From Amycolatopsis umgeniensis (GTDB lineage Bacteria; Actinomycetota; Actinomycetes; Mycobacteriales; Pseudonocardiaceae), in NCBI RefSeq assembly GCF_014205155.1, contig NZ_JACHMX010000001.1:806001-870000 (forward strand): a stretch of 64,000 nt of DNA, written 5' to 3'. How positions within the stretch are numbered: position 1 is the stretch's first letter; every line of letters starts with the position of its first letter. Below the pieces are notes generated by a model. It worked only from the letters and a program-made list of their open reading frames with translations, did no database searches and was not told the DNA's origin. Position numbers and translations under genes: made by a program. Below, piece after piece: positions 16,233 through 26,578 of the stretch.

Positions 16233-19200
16233 CTACCCGCGATTCCAGGCCACCACGTGTCCCGGGATTCCCGCGAACTCCGCCCCGATACCGATTTCCT
16301 CGGCCAATCCCGTCAAATCGCCTTCCGCCCGGACCGCGATCCGGGGCGGCGTCGCGGTCCGTTCGCGGACGAGGGCGACAGCGACCTCTCCCGCCGTCGC
16401 GACGGCCACCTCCAGCGGCGGCACCTCCCGGCCGTGGAGCCCGGTCACCGTGGTCCCGTCGGCGCTCACCCGGAGCTCCGCCGGGTAAACGCCGTCCAAG
16501 CCGAGTTTCGCGCGGACAGCGTCCTTGATCGCGATCCGTTCCAGCAGCCATCCGCGCTGCCGCCGCGGCGCGCACGCGGCGAACTCGGCGCGTTCCTCCG
16601 AACCGAGGTAGACGCCGGCGTAGATGTCGCGCGCCGCCGGGCTCGGCCACCGGTCGGTGACCAGCGTCCAGCCACCGTGATGGTCTTCGGAGATCCGGTG
16701 CCGGTCTGGGAAGGCGTAGACCCGGTGAGCGGACCTGTCGCACGGGAACCGGATGTCCCGCCACTGCTCGATCCGTGCCAGCACGACGCCGTCGCGCACC
16801 AGTTCGGCGTCCATCTCCAGCACGTCGGGCCGGGGAAGCCGGACCCGGACCACGCAGCCGACCGTGCTGCCCGGCGCCGGTTCCGGGCCGTACCAGGTGA
16901 TCCGGCCCATCGACGTCGGAAAAGCCAGCAGCGCGTCCGCCTTGGTGGCCATCAGCCAGCAGCCCAGCAGCTGGCCGACGTTGTCCAGCAGCGCACCGGG
17001 CGCAGACGGTACGACGAGCTCGCCGCGGATGTGCCGCTCGCCGAGACCGGTGAGCCTGGCGAGCCCTTGGTACGCGGGGCCGTGGAACATCTCGCGGCGC
17101 GAGTAGATCTCGGCGGCGCTCAGCGGGGGCGCGGTTTCCGGCCCCGGTCGCGGGGACGGCCGGGGCGCCGTCGGATACCGCTGCGCCAGATGGACGTCCA
17201 TACTGGCGTGCGGTCCGATTTGGACACTGATGCGGTCGCCCTCGCGGGTCATCGAAAGCGGGACACGCCGCGCGGGGGCGGCGATCAGCCACCGGGAGAA
17301 CGCCGCGTTGCTCACGCCGGTCGCGACGGTCCCCGGCCAGGCCCGTTCCGCCGCCCGGCAGGCCAGGTCGACCAGCGTCGTCGCGGGAACGGTGGGACGG
17401 GAGTCCGCCTCGTCCGGCCAGTCGTCGCGCTGCCGGAAGAACCGGTGATCCACCAGGTACGGCATCGCGGCGAGCGAGACGTCCACAGTGGACTCGACGG
17501 TCCGCCGTACCGCCGCGTTGACGACACTCGCGGCGGCCTGCCTGGTTTCGGCCAGCAGTGCGGTGAACTCCGCGACGATCGCGTCCGGTACGCCGTCGAC
17601 CAGCTCGGGAACCGCGCCTGCGCCTTCGAACATGCCCTTGACGTCACCGTCGACCGAGAGCAGCGTGCCCGCCGTGTCGATCCTGGTCCGGCGCGGTTCG
17701 AGCACGTCGAACGCGGGCCGTCCGCCCTCCACCCAGACCGCGGTGGCCACCCGCCGCAACTGCGCGAGGCCGGGCCTGGTGCCGGACGACGCCGGGATCA
17801 CCAGATGCGGCCTGGTCCCCAGCGTGTCCGCCACGAACGAACCGACCTGACCGGCGCCCGCTTGCACGAAAACGCGGGCGCCGTCGGCGTAGAGGGCGTC
17901 GACGAGCTCCCGGAACCGGACCTTGCGCACCAGGTGGGCGAGGTACAGTTCGCGGACCTCCACCGGATCCGCGGGATACGGCCGCGCCGTGGTCGCCGAC
18001 CAGACGGGGATCCGCGGCGGCTTCAGATCCAGTTCCGCGGCGAGCCGGGTGAACGGGCCGAGCCTGGAGCGCATCAGCGGGGTGTGGAACCCGGACCGGA
18101 ACGGCAGCGTCCTGGCGACGATGCCGTACTGGGTGCACAGGCGCGCGAGCCGGGCCGCGGCCGCCGGATCACCGCAGACGATCGTCTGCCGCGGCGCGTT
18201 CTCGTGGGAGACCATCAGTTCCGGTTCGGCGGCGAGGAGCGCGGACGCCCGGTCCGCGGAACAGCCGAGTACCAGGAATTCGGCGTCCGGCAGGGTGAAT
18301 CCCTGTGGCCAATACCGGCTCAGCATGTCCTCTGTGGACTGTCCCGGATACATTCCGGCCGCCTGCATCGCCGTCCACTCGCCGACGCTGTGCCCGGCGA
18401 GCAGATCCGGCGCGATGGCGAGCCGGCGCAGCGCGGTGTCGAGCAGCAACCCGACCTGGGACACACTCGACGCGCGCGCCAGCACACTCTTCGTCGACCA
18501 TTCGGGCCGCTCCAGGCCGAAGTGCCGGGCGACGTCGGCGCAGCGTGGTTCCGCGTCCGCCTCCAGCCCGGGGTAGACGAACGCGGTCTTCGCGCCGTGC
18601 TGCTCCAGCAAAGGCGCCGTACTGCACCAGATGTCGTTGGGACCGTGCCAGGACTTGCCTTCGGCCGTGACCTTCGCGAGCACCCGCCGCGCGACCTCGA
18701 GCCGCTTCTCGGTCGGCCCGACGATCCCGATCCGGCACGCGCCCTGTCCGCCGAGCTCGGGGTCCGGGCGGTCGAGCAGCACGCGCAGTTCCTCAGGTGT
18801 GGACGCCGCGAGCCGCAGGACCCGCTCGGGCTCGCCGGTCACCTTGGCCCGGTGCGGGCGGGTGGGCGCCGGATCGGCTTCTTCCAGCACCACGTGCGCG
18901 TTGACACCGCCGAAACCGAAGGCGTTGACCGCCGCCCGGCGTGGCGCGTCACCCGACGGCCAGCGCTCGGCCCCGGTCAGGACCCGGAATCGGGTCTTGT
19001 CCAGCAGCGGGCTCGGATCCGCGCAGTTCAGGGTCGGCGGCAGGACGGCGTGGTGCAGCGCGAGCGCCGCCTTGACCAGTCCGGCGGCCCCGGCGGTCGG
19101 CATGGTGTGCCCGATCATCGCCTTGACCGCGCCGATCGCGGCCCGGCGGCCTTCCGGCGGGCCGAACACCTCGGCGAGGGTGGCCAGTTCGGCCGCGTCC

Positions 19201-20273
19201 CCTGTCGGCGTCGCGGTCCCGTGCGCCTCCAGCAGGCCGATCGAGCCGGGCGCGGTGGGATCGAGACCGGCCGAAGCCCACGCTCGACGCAGCGCCAGGG
19301 TCTGGCCCGCCACGGCAGGACTGAGCAGGCTCGCGCCCTTGCCGTCGCTCGACGTCCCAGACCCGCGCAGCACCGCGTAGACCCTGTCACCGTCGCGACG
19401 CGCGTCGTAGAACCGTTTCAGCACGACGATCGCGGTGCCCTCGCCGATCAGCAGACCGTCCGCGTCCCGCGAGAACGGGCTGATCCGCTGGCTCGGGGAC
19501 AGGGCGCCGAGCTGGGTGAACATCGACCAGAGCGTGTCGTCGTGGCAGTGGTGCACCCCGCCGGCCAGCACCACGTCGCAGCGGCGACGGGCGAGTTCGC
19601 CGATCGCCTGGTCCACGGCCAGCAGCGAGGACGCGCACGCCGCGTCCACCGTGTACGCGGGACCGCCGAGGTCCAGGCGGTTGGCCACACGCGACGCGGC
19701 GAGGTTCGGCACCAGCCCGATGGCGGTGTCGGGCCGGAACTCACCGAGCGGTTCGAGCAACGCGTCCCGGAGCTTGTCGAGCATCTCCGGACGCGCGGAC
19801 GGGAGGAGTTCCCGGACGGTGCCGGTGATCTGGCGGACCGACCGGACACGCTGGTCGAACCGCTGCAACCCGGGCGACAGATAGCCGCCCCTGCCGAGGA
19901 TCACGCCGACGCGTTCGAGGTCGCCCAGCCTTCGCAGACCGCCGGCGTCGTCGACCGCGGAAGCGGCGACGGACAGCGCGACCAGCTGGTCCGGCTCCAT
20001 CCCGGCGACGGAGCTGGGTGCGATGCCGAGGGCCGTCGCGTCGAAGTCCAGGCTGTCGGCGACGAAGCCGCCGCGCCGTCCATAGGTGCGGTCGGGGGTC
20101 CGGCCGTCTCCGTCGTGGAAACTCGGATCCCAGCGGTGCGGGGGGATCTCGGTGATCGCGTCGGTACCGGAAACGATGTTCTGCCAGTATTCGTCCACGG
20201 TGGACGCGCCGGGCAGGAAGACTCCCATGCCGACGATCGCGACTGCCTCTTGATTCACCACGTTCTGATTCAC
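16233..20273 (-). CDS. Pfa/Hgl-like polyketide synthase subunit: KS-AT-DH plus PPTase-like C terminus
   Basis: 1346 residues. GTG start overlapping the upstream synthase stop (GTGA). Domains: KS about 5-430, with Cys in DAACASS (about 212), His in EAHGTATP (about 351) and His in MIGHTMPTAG; acyltransferase about 560-860, active-site GHSVGEW (Ser about 629) and RSGFHTPL; a dehydratase-like double hotdog about 930-1160, with His in LVDHRFF (about 942) and Asp in LLDNVGQ (about 1096); and a C-terminal domain about 1165-1346 resembling the phosphopantetheinyl transferase attached to enediyne-type PKSs (WLLERIAIKDAVR, then VAVATAGEVAVAL). The D-x-E metal motif expected in such transferases is not evident. 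It has no KR or ACP of its own, so it must work with the neighbouring synthase. It probably elongates and dehydrates a lipid chain iteratively. Confidence 0.88.
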   Translation of the reverse strand: MNQNVVNQEAVAIVGMGVFLPGASTVDEYWQNIVSGTDAITEIPPHRWDPSFHDGDGRTPDRTYGRRGGFVADSLDFDATALGIAPSSVAGMEPDQLVALSVAASAVDDAGGLRRLGDLERVGVILGRGGYLSPGLQRFDQRVRSVRQITGTVRELLPSARPEMLDKLRDALLEPLGEFRPDTAIGLVPNLAASRVANRLDLGGPAYTVDAACASSLLAVDQAIGELARRRCDVVLAGGVHHCHDDTLWSMFTQLGALSPSQRISPFSRDADGLLIGEGTAIVVLKRFYDARRDGDRVYAVLRGSGTSSDGKGASLLSPAVAGQTLALRRAWASAGLDPTAPGSIGLLEAHGTATPTGDAAELATLAEVFGPPEGRRAAIGAVKAMIGHTMPTAGAAGLVKAALALHHAVLPPTLNCADPSPLLDKTRFRVLTGAERWPSGDAPRRAAVNAFGFGGVNAHVVLEEADPAPTRPHRAKVTGEPERVLRLAASTPEELRVLLDRPDPELGGQGACRIGIVGPTEKRLEVARRVLAKVTAEGKSWHGPNDIWCSTAPLLEQHGAKTAFVYPGLEADAEPRCADVARHFGLERPEWSTKSVLARASSVSQVGLLLDTALRRLAIAPDLLAGHSVGEWTAMQAAGMYPGQSTEDMLSRYWPQGFTLPDAEFLVLGCSADRASALLAAEPELMVSHENAPRQTIVCGDPAAAARLARLCTQYGIVARTLPFRSGFHTPLMRSRLGPFTRLAAELDLKPPRIPVWSATTARPYPADPVEVRELYLAHLVRKVRFRELVDALYADGARVFVQAGAGQVGSFVADTLGTRPHLVIPASSGTRPGLAQLRRVATAVWVEGGRPAFDVLEPRRTRIDTAGTLLSVDGDVKGMFEGAGAVPELVDGVPDAIVAEFTALLAETRQAAASVVNAAVRRTVESTVDVSLAAMPYLVDHRFFRQRDDWPDEADSRPTVPATTLVDLACRAAERAWPGTVATGVSNAAFSRWLIAAPARRVPLSMTREGDRISVQIGPHASMDVHLAQRYPTAPRPSPRPGPETAPPLSAAEIYSRREMFHGPAYQGLARLTGLGERHIRGELVVPSAPGALLDNVGQLLGCWLMATKADALLAFPTSMGRITWYGPEPAPGSTVGCVVRVRLPRPDVLEMDAELVRDGVVLARIEQWRDIRFPCDRSAHRVYAFPDRHRISEDHHGGWTLVTDRWPSPAARDIYAGVYLGSEERAEFAACAPRRQRGWLLERIAIKDAVRAKLGLDGVYPAELRVSADGTTVTGLHGREVPPLEVAVATAGEVAVALVRERTATPPRIAVRAEGDLTGLAEEIGIGAEFAGIPGHVVAWNRG

Positions 20274-23200
20274 CACAGCGACGCCGTGTACAGCACCGAG
20301 CGGACGTCGGCCGGGCCGTAGGCCAGCTCGCGCAGGAGCGCGGAGGTGCCCTCGTCCGGATCGATCAGCGCGACTTCCCGGCGTTCGTACTCGCGCGCCA
20401 GTTCGGGCGACACCATGCCGGCGTGGTCGTCCGACGGCGCCCATGGTCCCCAGTGGACGGTCAGCGCCCGGCAGCCGGTGCGATCCGCCCACTGCTCGCC
20501 GAGGGTCTCCAGTGCGTCGTTCGCCGCCGCGTAGTCGGTCTGCCCCCGGTTGCCGAGCACGGCGGCGATGCTGCCGAAGAAGGTCACGAACCCGGGCCGG
20601 ACACCGAAGTGCTCCAGGGCGTCGAGCAGCGCCCGCGCACCGTCCACTTTGGTCCCGTAGACCGTGCGGAACGAGTGCTCGTCCTTGTCCGCCATCAGTT
20701 TGTCGTCGATCACCCCGGCCGCGTGGACGACACCGTCGATCCGTCCGTGCCGGGTGTGCAAATCCTTGACCACCTGCCGCACGGCGGCGGCGTCGCGCAC
20801 GTCGAGCGATCGGTAGGCCGCGGTACCACCGGCCGCGGTGATCTGGTCGAGCGTCCTGGCGATCTCGCGCTGGGCGAGCACGGTGCGCACGCGGCGTTCG
20901 ATGTCCACCAGCGAACCGCCGCGCGCGGCCAAGGCCGAGCGCATCCCCGGCGCATCGCCGGGCAGGTCCTCGTCACCGGGTTCGGCGGGCCACGGGGTGC
21001 GCCCGGCCAGTTCGATCCGGCATCCGCTCGACGCCAGCGCGACCGCCGCCCGCGCGGTGATCCCCCGCGCGCCGCCGATCAGCAGCAACACCGAGTCCGC
21101 GCCGAGTCCGAGCGCCTTGGTCTCGCCGCCGTCAGGGCCGGCGCCGGCGTAGGCGATCGAGCCGAGAGAGCCCGCGGCGGGCTCGAAGGCCGCGCGCCCG
21201 GCGGTGTCGTACCGCACGGCGGCAGGTCCCTCGGCGATCACCTCCTCCAGCACTATCCGCGCGAGGTCCACAGTGGACTCCAGCTCGACCAGTCTGGTCG
21301 GTTCACTCCGTTCCCGCGCCGCGGCCCGGACGAGCCCGCGCAGCCCGGCGGTGTGCCCGGACCCCGGCCTCGCCACCACGACCACCGCGCCCTTGGCCTC
21401 CTTGAGCAGCCCGAAGACCTGCGCAGCGACCGGTTCTTCGGCGTCCGACAGCGGATTCAGCACGAGGACGACGTCGGACTCGCCCCGCTCCCCCGGCAAG
21501 GCACCCGCCTCGGCGAACACCGTGCGGACCGACTCGGCCAGCTCCTCCTGTCCGGGCTCGAAGCTCACCGCGACCGTTTTGCCGCGCACCTTGGTGAGAT
21601 CGGGCGTCCCGAGCGGCGCGGGCACGCGGCCGATCAGGTAGCGGCCGGGCGCTCGGCCCGCCGGGGCTTCGGTCGTGGCCGGTGCCACGGCGACCGGGGC
21701 CGCCGGTTCGAGCCACTTCCGCAGCCGCGCGGCCAGCGCGCTCGCCGTCCGGTCACGGCTGAGCTGATCCTGGGCGTCGTCGTGCACCCGTCCGGTGAGC
21801 CCGAGCTTCGCCAGCAGCGAACCCGCGATTTCGGTGCGCTTGATCGAGTCGATGGAAAGATCCGCTTCGAGGTCGAGATCGGCGTCGATCATCTCGGCCG
21901 GATAGCCGGTGCGTTCGCTGATCGCGCCGATCACGGTGGCCAGGACGTCCGTGACGGCGGTTTCCTCCACGACCGGTTCCGGCTCGGCGACGGGTACGGT
22001 CACCGCCGGTACCGCGACCGGCGGCAGCAGCACCGGCGCGACCGGGGCCGGAGCCGGGGCGAGGGGCGCGGTGCCGAGGTATCCCAGCATCACGTCCCGC
22101 TGCGCCGCCAGCATCTCCCGGCTGGTGCGGAGGAATTCGACGACGGCCTGGTCACGACCGGGCGCGGGCTGGTTCATGGTCGTCCTCGGGATTCGTCGGG
22201 CGGGCACGAGCCCATGGGCGGGGACCTCGCCGCCGGGCGCGCGGACGGTCTGGCCGTCCACGGTCCAGGCGGGCGTGGGGAGCGGGCCGACGCGGACGCG
22301 GCCGCGGAAGAGCCGTTCGGTGCGCACCTCGACGCCCGTGAGCGCCAGGCGCGCGAGCGCGGTGAGGAACCCTCGCAGCCCCGGGCCGCCGGGATCGCAC
22401 GCGATCACGGTATGCGGCCGGTCGCCGAGGATGTCCTTGGCCAGCCGGGAAAGCACCTGCCCCGGGCCCGCCTCGACGAACGTGCGCGCGCCCGCCGCGT
22501 ACATGTCCTCGATCAGCTCGACGAAACGCACCGGCGAGCCGATCTGCGCCGCCAGTCCGGCGCGTACCGTCCCGGTTTCGTACGGCCGGGCGGTGCGGTT
22601 CGACCACACCGGCAGACCGGGCTCGTCGATCTCGGCATTGTCGAGATCGACGGCGAACACGTCGCTCGCCCCGGCCACCAGCGGACTGTGGAAAGCGCAG
22701 GCGACGGGGATCCGCTTGGCCCCGATCCCCTGGCCGCGCAAGACTCGGACGGCCTCCTCCACGGCGGCGGTCGGTCCGGAAAGGACAGTCTGTTCCGGTG
22801 CGTTGTGGTTGGCCACGACGACGTCCGGCCGGTCGAGGGCGGCGGCCAGTTCCGCACGGGACGCCTTCACGGCGGCCATCGCGCCCGGGTCGGCACCCGC
22901 GACCTCGGCGATCGAGCGGGCCCTGGCCCGGCTGAGCGCCACCAGGGTCGGGGTGTCGAAAGCGCCGGCGACCGACAACGCGGCCAGCTCGCCGTAGCTG
23001 TGCCCCGCCAGCAGATCCGGCCGGACACCGAGGTCGGCGAGCAACCGGCACACGGCCGACTCGACGAGCCCGAGCGCGGGCTGCGCGACCCGCGTGTCCT
23101 TGAGCTCCTCGTCCTGCGCGGCGCGTGCCTCTTCGGCGAAGGCCCGCGGCGGGAAGGCGGTCGCGGCGATGTCCGGGGCGAGCCGCAGGACGTCGGCCAG

Positions 23201-26200
23201 TTCGGGGAAATGCACGAACAGATCCGCCAGCATCCCGGTCCGCTGGCTGCCCTGACCGGGGAACAGGAAGGCGATCGGACCGGCTTCGGTGTACCCCGCG
23301 GTGAGCCCGCCCCCGTTCTCGGCGGCCTCGCGCAGCTCCTCGAGATCGCTCGCGACGACGGCGAGCCGCACCGGCTCGGATCCGCCTAGTTCAGCGGCGA
23401 GAGCGGCGATTTCCCGCAGCGGACGGCTCTCGTTCGCCGAGAGCAGTTCGCGCAGCGCGGCACGGGCACCGTCCACATCGGAACCGCGGAGCAGGACCAG
23501 CTCGGCGTCCCAGTCGCGCGGCCCGTGCCGGCGGTCCGGCGGGACACCCGGTGCGGCCAGTACCGCGTGGAAATTGGTCCCACCGAACCCGAACGCGCTC
23601 ACTCCGGCGAACTCGCGCCCGCGCGGAACCGGCGTCGGCCGGGCACCGGTGGAGAAGGTGAAGGGACTGCGCTGGGCGTCCCAGGCGGGGTTCGGCCTGC
23701 TCAGATGCAGCGTGGGCGGCACGACTTCGTGCCACAGCGCCAGCGCCGCCTTCATCAGGCCCGCCAGCCCCGCGGCGCATTTCGTATGGCCGATCTGGCT
23801 CTTCACCGAACCCAGCGCGCACGCGCCCGGTTCGGCGCCCGCGTCGAGGAAGAACTCGGTGAGCGTGGTCAGTTCGGTGGCGTCGCCGACGACCGTGCCC
23901 GTGCCGTGCGCTTCCACCAGCGAGACGTCCGCCGGAGACACCCCGGCGTCGCGATAGGCCCTAGCCAGCGCTCGCCGCTGCCCCTCGGGGCGCGGCGCGG
24001 TGAGACCGAGCGCCTTGCCGTCGCTGGCGGCACCGACGCCCTTGACCACGGCGTAGACCCGGTCGCCGTCGCGTTCGGCGTCGGACCGCCGCTTGAGCAC
24101 GAGGCACGCGACGCCCTCGCCGAGCGCGATCCCGTCCGCCGCCGAGTCGAACGGGCGGCACCGGCCGGTCGGCGACAGCGCGCCCGCCGAGGTGAACATG
24201 AGGTAGTCGTTGACGCCGTTGTGCAGGTCGACGGCGCCGCACAGGACCATCGAGCTCGTCCCCGCCCGCAGTTCCTTCACCGCGAGGTCCAGCGCGGCCA
24301 GCGAGGAACCGCACGCGGCGTCCACGGTGTAGTTGGTGCCGCCGAGGTCGAGCCGGTTGGCGATCCGGCCGGAGATGACGTTGGCGAGGGTGCCGGGGAA
24401 CGAGTCCTCGGTCAGTTCCGGCAATTGTGCGAGCAGCTCTTCCGGGACGTCTTCGAGATAGCTGGGCAGCAAGGCGCGGAGAACTCCGGCGTTCGCCAGG
24501 TCTCCCCCGGCCTCGGCGCCGAAGATGACGCTGGTGCGCTCGCGGTCGAAGCCGCCTTCTCCGTAGCCCGCGTCTTCCAGCGCGCGCCGTGCCGTCTGCA
24601 GCGACACCAGCTGAGCCGGGTCGATGCTGCCCATCGACTTCGGCGGGATGCCGTACGCGAGCGGGTCGAAGTCCACGGGCGGCAGGAAACCGCCCCAGTG
24701 GGACGTCGACTGGCCGGCGTAGACCGTCTTGTCCCAGCGCTGGTCCGGCACTTCGGTGACGGCGTCCGCGCCACGCAGGATGTTCGACCAGAAGGCCGGG
24801 AGGTCGGGGGCACCGGGGAACACGCAAGCCATGCCGACGATGGCGACGTCACCGTCCACAACGGACTCTTCGGGCGGGACACGGGCGGCGAGGAGATCCG
24901 CCGCGCCGTCGGTGACCTCGCGGTGCAGGGTGGCGATGTCGGTGCGCCGTTCACGCAGGACGGTCACCTGGCCCGCCATGTACATCCCCTCGGCGAGCTG
25001 GCCGAGGGTGTCGACCTCGACGAGAGCGTCGCCGTCGCGCCGGATCCCCTTGCTCGCGATCCGCAGGCGTCCGGTGTTCAGCTCCTCCAGCCGCTGCCAG
25101 CTCTCCTGCGGCGGGATCCCGTCCGCGCGGAGCCCGGCCTTCAGCGCGGCGAACTCGTCGGTGTACGGACTGGGCAGGCAGCGGGTGAGATGACCGGGCG
25201 CGGTCTCCAGCGTGACCGTGGACCGGGCGTCGAGCACCCGGTCCTGGAAGACCTCGGTGATGGCGCCGTGGGTCACGGCTTCCTCGGTGAACAGGTACGC
25301 GGTGCCCATCAGGACGCCGACGCCGGTGAGCGGTCCCGCCATCGCCGAGACCATCGCGGCGGACCGGGCGTCGTGGACACCGCCCGCGAACAGCACCTCG
25401 ACGTCCGTGGCGCCGTGTTCGCGCAGGACGTCCAGTTGCTGCTCCCACAGCACGAAACTCGAGCGCGGACCGATGTGCCCGCCGCATTCGGCGCCCTCGA
25501 AGACGAACCGGCGGATCCCGGCGTCGAGGAACTGCCGAAGGAGGATCGGTGACGGCACGTGCAGGAAGGTCGCGATCCCGTCGGCCTCCAGTGTTTTGGC
25601 CTGCGCGGGTTTTCCGCCCGCGATCAGCACGCACCGCGGGCGCGCGGCGCGGACCGCCGCGAGCTGTTCGGCGCGCAAGGCCTCCGGGACGAAGCCGAGG
25701 ATGCCCGCGCCCCACGGCCGTTCGCCGAGCGCTTCGGCGGTGCGGCCGAGCAATTCGGCGGTCTTGGCGCCGTTCGCGGTGGCCACCGCGACGAACGGGA
25801 ACCCGTCGTGCCCGGCGACGGCGGCGGCGAACCCGGGCTGGTCGCTCACCCGCGTCATCGGTCCCTGCACGACCGGCAGCCGGGTCCCCAACGTGCGGCA
25901 CAGCCGTACGCCTTGGTCCGAGGGGCTCACCGACGGCGGTGCGGCGAGGGAACGCACGACCGACCGGACAGCGCTTTCCGCGTCCTCGAAGCGATTCGCG
26001 AACAACGCCGAGAGCCCGTCGTCGGCCCTGGCGAGGTCTTTCCGTTCCGCCGCGGGCACATCGGCCTCCGGGAACAGGCCGAGTCCGTCGAGCACCACGC
26101 CCGCCGCGCCTCCGGCGATCGCCGCCACCGCCGTCCTCGGCCCGATGCCCCCGTACGCCCACACCGGGATGTCGTGGCCGAACCGTTCCAGCAACCGCTG

Positions 26201-26578
26201 CAGCAGGACGAACGTCGTGAGGTCCGAGCCGCCCGCTTCGGCTCCCCTCGCCACCAGACCAGAGGCGCCGGCGTCGAGCATCCGGACGGCCTGCTCGACG
26301 CCGGTCACCTCGGCCAGCACGGGGAGGTCGCCCCTGCCCTGCCAAACTGCCCCTTCGGCCAGCAGGACGAGCCCCGCGCCGCTTTCCCGCACCTCTTCGT
26401 ACCGCACGTGACGCCCGTTCGGGATCCGGACCCCGAACGGGACCCCTCCGTCCACTGTGGACCCGAATTCCACGACCCCGAGGCCGCCGCCCCTGGCGAC
26501 GGCGGCCGCCAGCCCCGGATCCGGACGTCCGAGCGGGTTGACGCCGAGTACCCGCGTGCGCGCCGTCGCATGACTCAC
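20270..26578 (-). CDS. Large iterative synthase: NPD-NPD-KS-AT-ACP-KR
   Basis: 2102 residues from a GTG with GGAGG 7 nt upstream. Unusual order: two nitronate-monooxygenase/PfaD-like TIM barrels (about 1-200 and 230-560; signatures EAGGSD, GIGPRTAVAAIAGGAAG, then GAECGGHIGP and FAGGVHDARSAA), KS about 579-1000 (Cys in DAACGSS about 755; EAHGTGT; IGHTKCAAG), AT about 1104-1400 (GHSYGEL, Ser about 1191), ACP about 1540-1600 with LSIDSIKR (Ser about 1575), the classic PUFA-synthase carrier motif, and a C-terminal KR about 1760-2102 (GGARGIT, Ser in FFGSIAAV, Tyr in TDYAAAND). PfaD is the enoyl reductase of PUFA synthases, so reduction is probably built in. With the KS-AT-DH partner this gives ketoreduction, dehydration and enoyl reduction, suited to a long alkyl or polyene chain. 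Confidence 0.9.
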   Translation of the reverse strand: MSHATARTRVLGVNPLGRPDPGLAAAVARGGGLGVVEFGSTVDGGVPFGVRIPNGRHVRYEEVRESGAGLVLLAEGAVWQGRGDLPVLAEVTGVEQAVRMLDAGASGLVARGAEAGGSDLTTFVLLQRLLERFGHDIPVWAYGGIGPRTAVAAIAGGAAGVVLDGLGLFPEADVPAAERKDLARADDGLSALFANRFEDAESAVRSVVRSLAAPPSVSPSDQGVRLCRTLGTRLPVVQGPMTRVSDQPGFAAAVAGHDGFPFVAVATANGAKTAELLGRTAEALGERPWGAGILGFVPEALRAEQLAAVRAARPRCVLIAGGKPAQAKTLEADGIATFLHVPSPILLRQFLDAGIRRFVFEGAECGGHIGPRSSFVLWEQQLDVLREHGATDVEVLFAGGVHDARSAAMVSAMAGPLTGVGVLMGTAYLFTEEAVTHGAITEVFQDRVLDARSTVTLETAPGHLTRCLPSPYTDEFAALKAGLRADGIPPQESWQRLEELNTGRLRIASKGIRRDGDALVEVDTLGQLAEGMYMAGQVTVLRERRTDIATLHREVTDGAADLLAARVPPEESVVDGDVAIVGMACVFPGAPDLPAFWSNILRGADAVTEVPDQRWDKTVYAGQSTSHWGGFLPPVDFDPLAYGIPPKSMGSIDPAQLVSLQTARRALEDAGYGEGGFDRERTSVIFGAEAGGDLANAGVLRALLPSYLEDVPEELLAQLPELTEDSFPGTLANVISGRIANRLDLGGTNYTVDAACGSSLAALDLAVKELRAGTSSMVLCGAVDLHNGVNDYLMFTSAGALSPTGRCRPFDSAADGIALGEGVACLVLKRRSDAERDGDRVYAVVKGVGAASDGKALGLTAPRPEGQRRALARAYRDAGVSPADVSLVEAHGTGTVVGDATELTTLTEFFLDAGAEPGACALGSVKSQIGHTKCAAGLAGLMKAALALWHEVVPPTLHLSRPNPAWDAQRSPFTFSTGARPTPVPRGREFAGVSAFGFGGTNFHAVLAAPGVPPDRRHGPRDWDAELVLLRGSDVDGARAALRELLSANESRPLREIAALAAELGGSEPVRLAVVASDLEELREAAENGGGLTAGYTEAGPIAFLFPGQGSQRTGMLADLFVHFPELADVLRLAPDIAATAFPPRAFAEEARAAQDEELKDTRVAQPALGLVESAVCRLLADLGVRPDLLAGHSYGELAALSVAGAFDTPTLVALSRARARSIAEVAGADPGAMAAVKASRAELAAALDRPDVVVANHNAPEQTVLSGPTAAVEEAVRVLRGQGIGAKRIPVACAFHSPLVAGASDVFAVDLDNAEIDEPGLPVWSNRTARPYETGTVRAGLAAQIGSPVRFVELIEDMYAAGARTFVEAGPGQVLSRLAKDILGDRPHTVIACDPGGPGLRGFLTALARLALTGVEVRTERLFRGRVRVGPLPTPAWTVDGQTVRAPGGEVPAHGLVPARRIPRTTMNQPAPGRDQAVVEFLRTSREMLAAQRDVMLGYLGTAPLAPAPAPVAPVLLPPVAVPAVTVPVAEPEPVVEETAVTDVLATVIGAISERTGYPAEMIDADLDLEADLSIDSIKRTEIAGSLLAKLGLTGRVHDDAQDQLSRDRTASALAARLRKWLEPAAPVAVAPATTEAPAGRAPGRYLIGRVPAPLGTPDLTKVRGKTVAVSFEPGQEELAESVRTVFAEAGALPGERGESDVVLVLNPLSDAEEPVAAQVFGLLKEAKGAVVVVARPGSGHTAGLRGLVRAAARERSEPTRLVELESTVDLARIVLEEVIAEGPAAVRYDTAGRAAFEPAAGSLGSIAYAGAGPDGGETKALGLGADSVLLLIGGARGITARAAVALASSGCRIELAGRTPWPAEPGDEDLPGDAPGMRSALAARGGSLVDIERRVRTVLAQREIARTLDQITAAGGTAAYRSLDVRDAAAVRQVVKDLHTRHGRIDGVVHAAGVIDDKLMADKDEHSFRTVYGTKVDGARALLDALEHFGVRPGFVTFFGSIAAVLGNRGQTDYAAANDALETLGEQWADRTGCRALTVHWGPWAPSDDHAGMVSPELAREYERREVALIDPDEGTSALLRELAYGPADVRSVLYTASLW

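Noticed and set aside
15819..20321. A 1500-codon open frame on the plus strand opposite the KS-AT-DH gene
   Set aside because: Arg/Gly/Pro/His-rich translation with no domain; it mirrors the codon bias of the real minus-strand gene, a common artefact in GC-rich DNA.
16233..26578. Enediyne polyketide cluster, suggested by the PPTase-like C terminus
   Set aside because: No homologues of the enediyne core cassette are adjacent, the DH and ACP arrangement differs, and PfaD-like domains point to a Pfa/Hgl-type lipid synthase.
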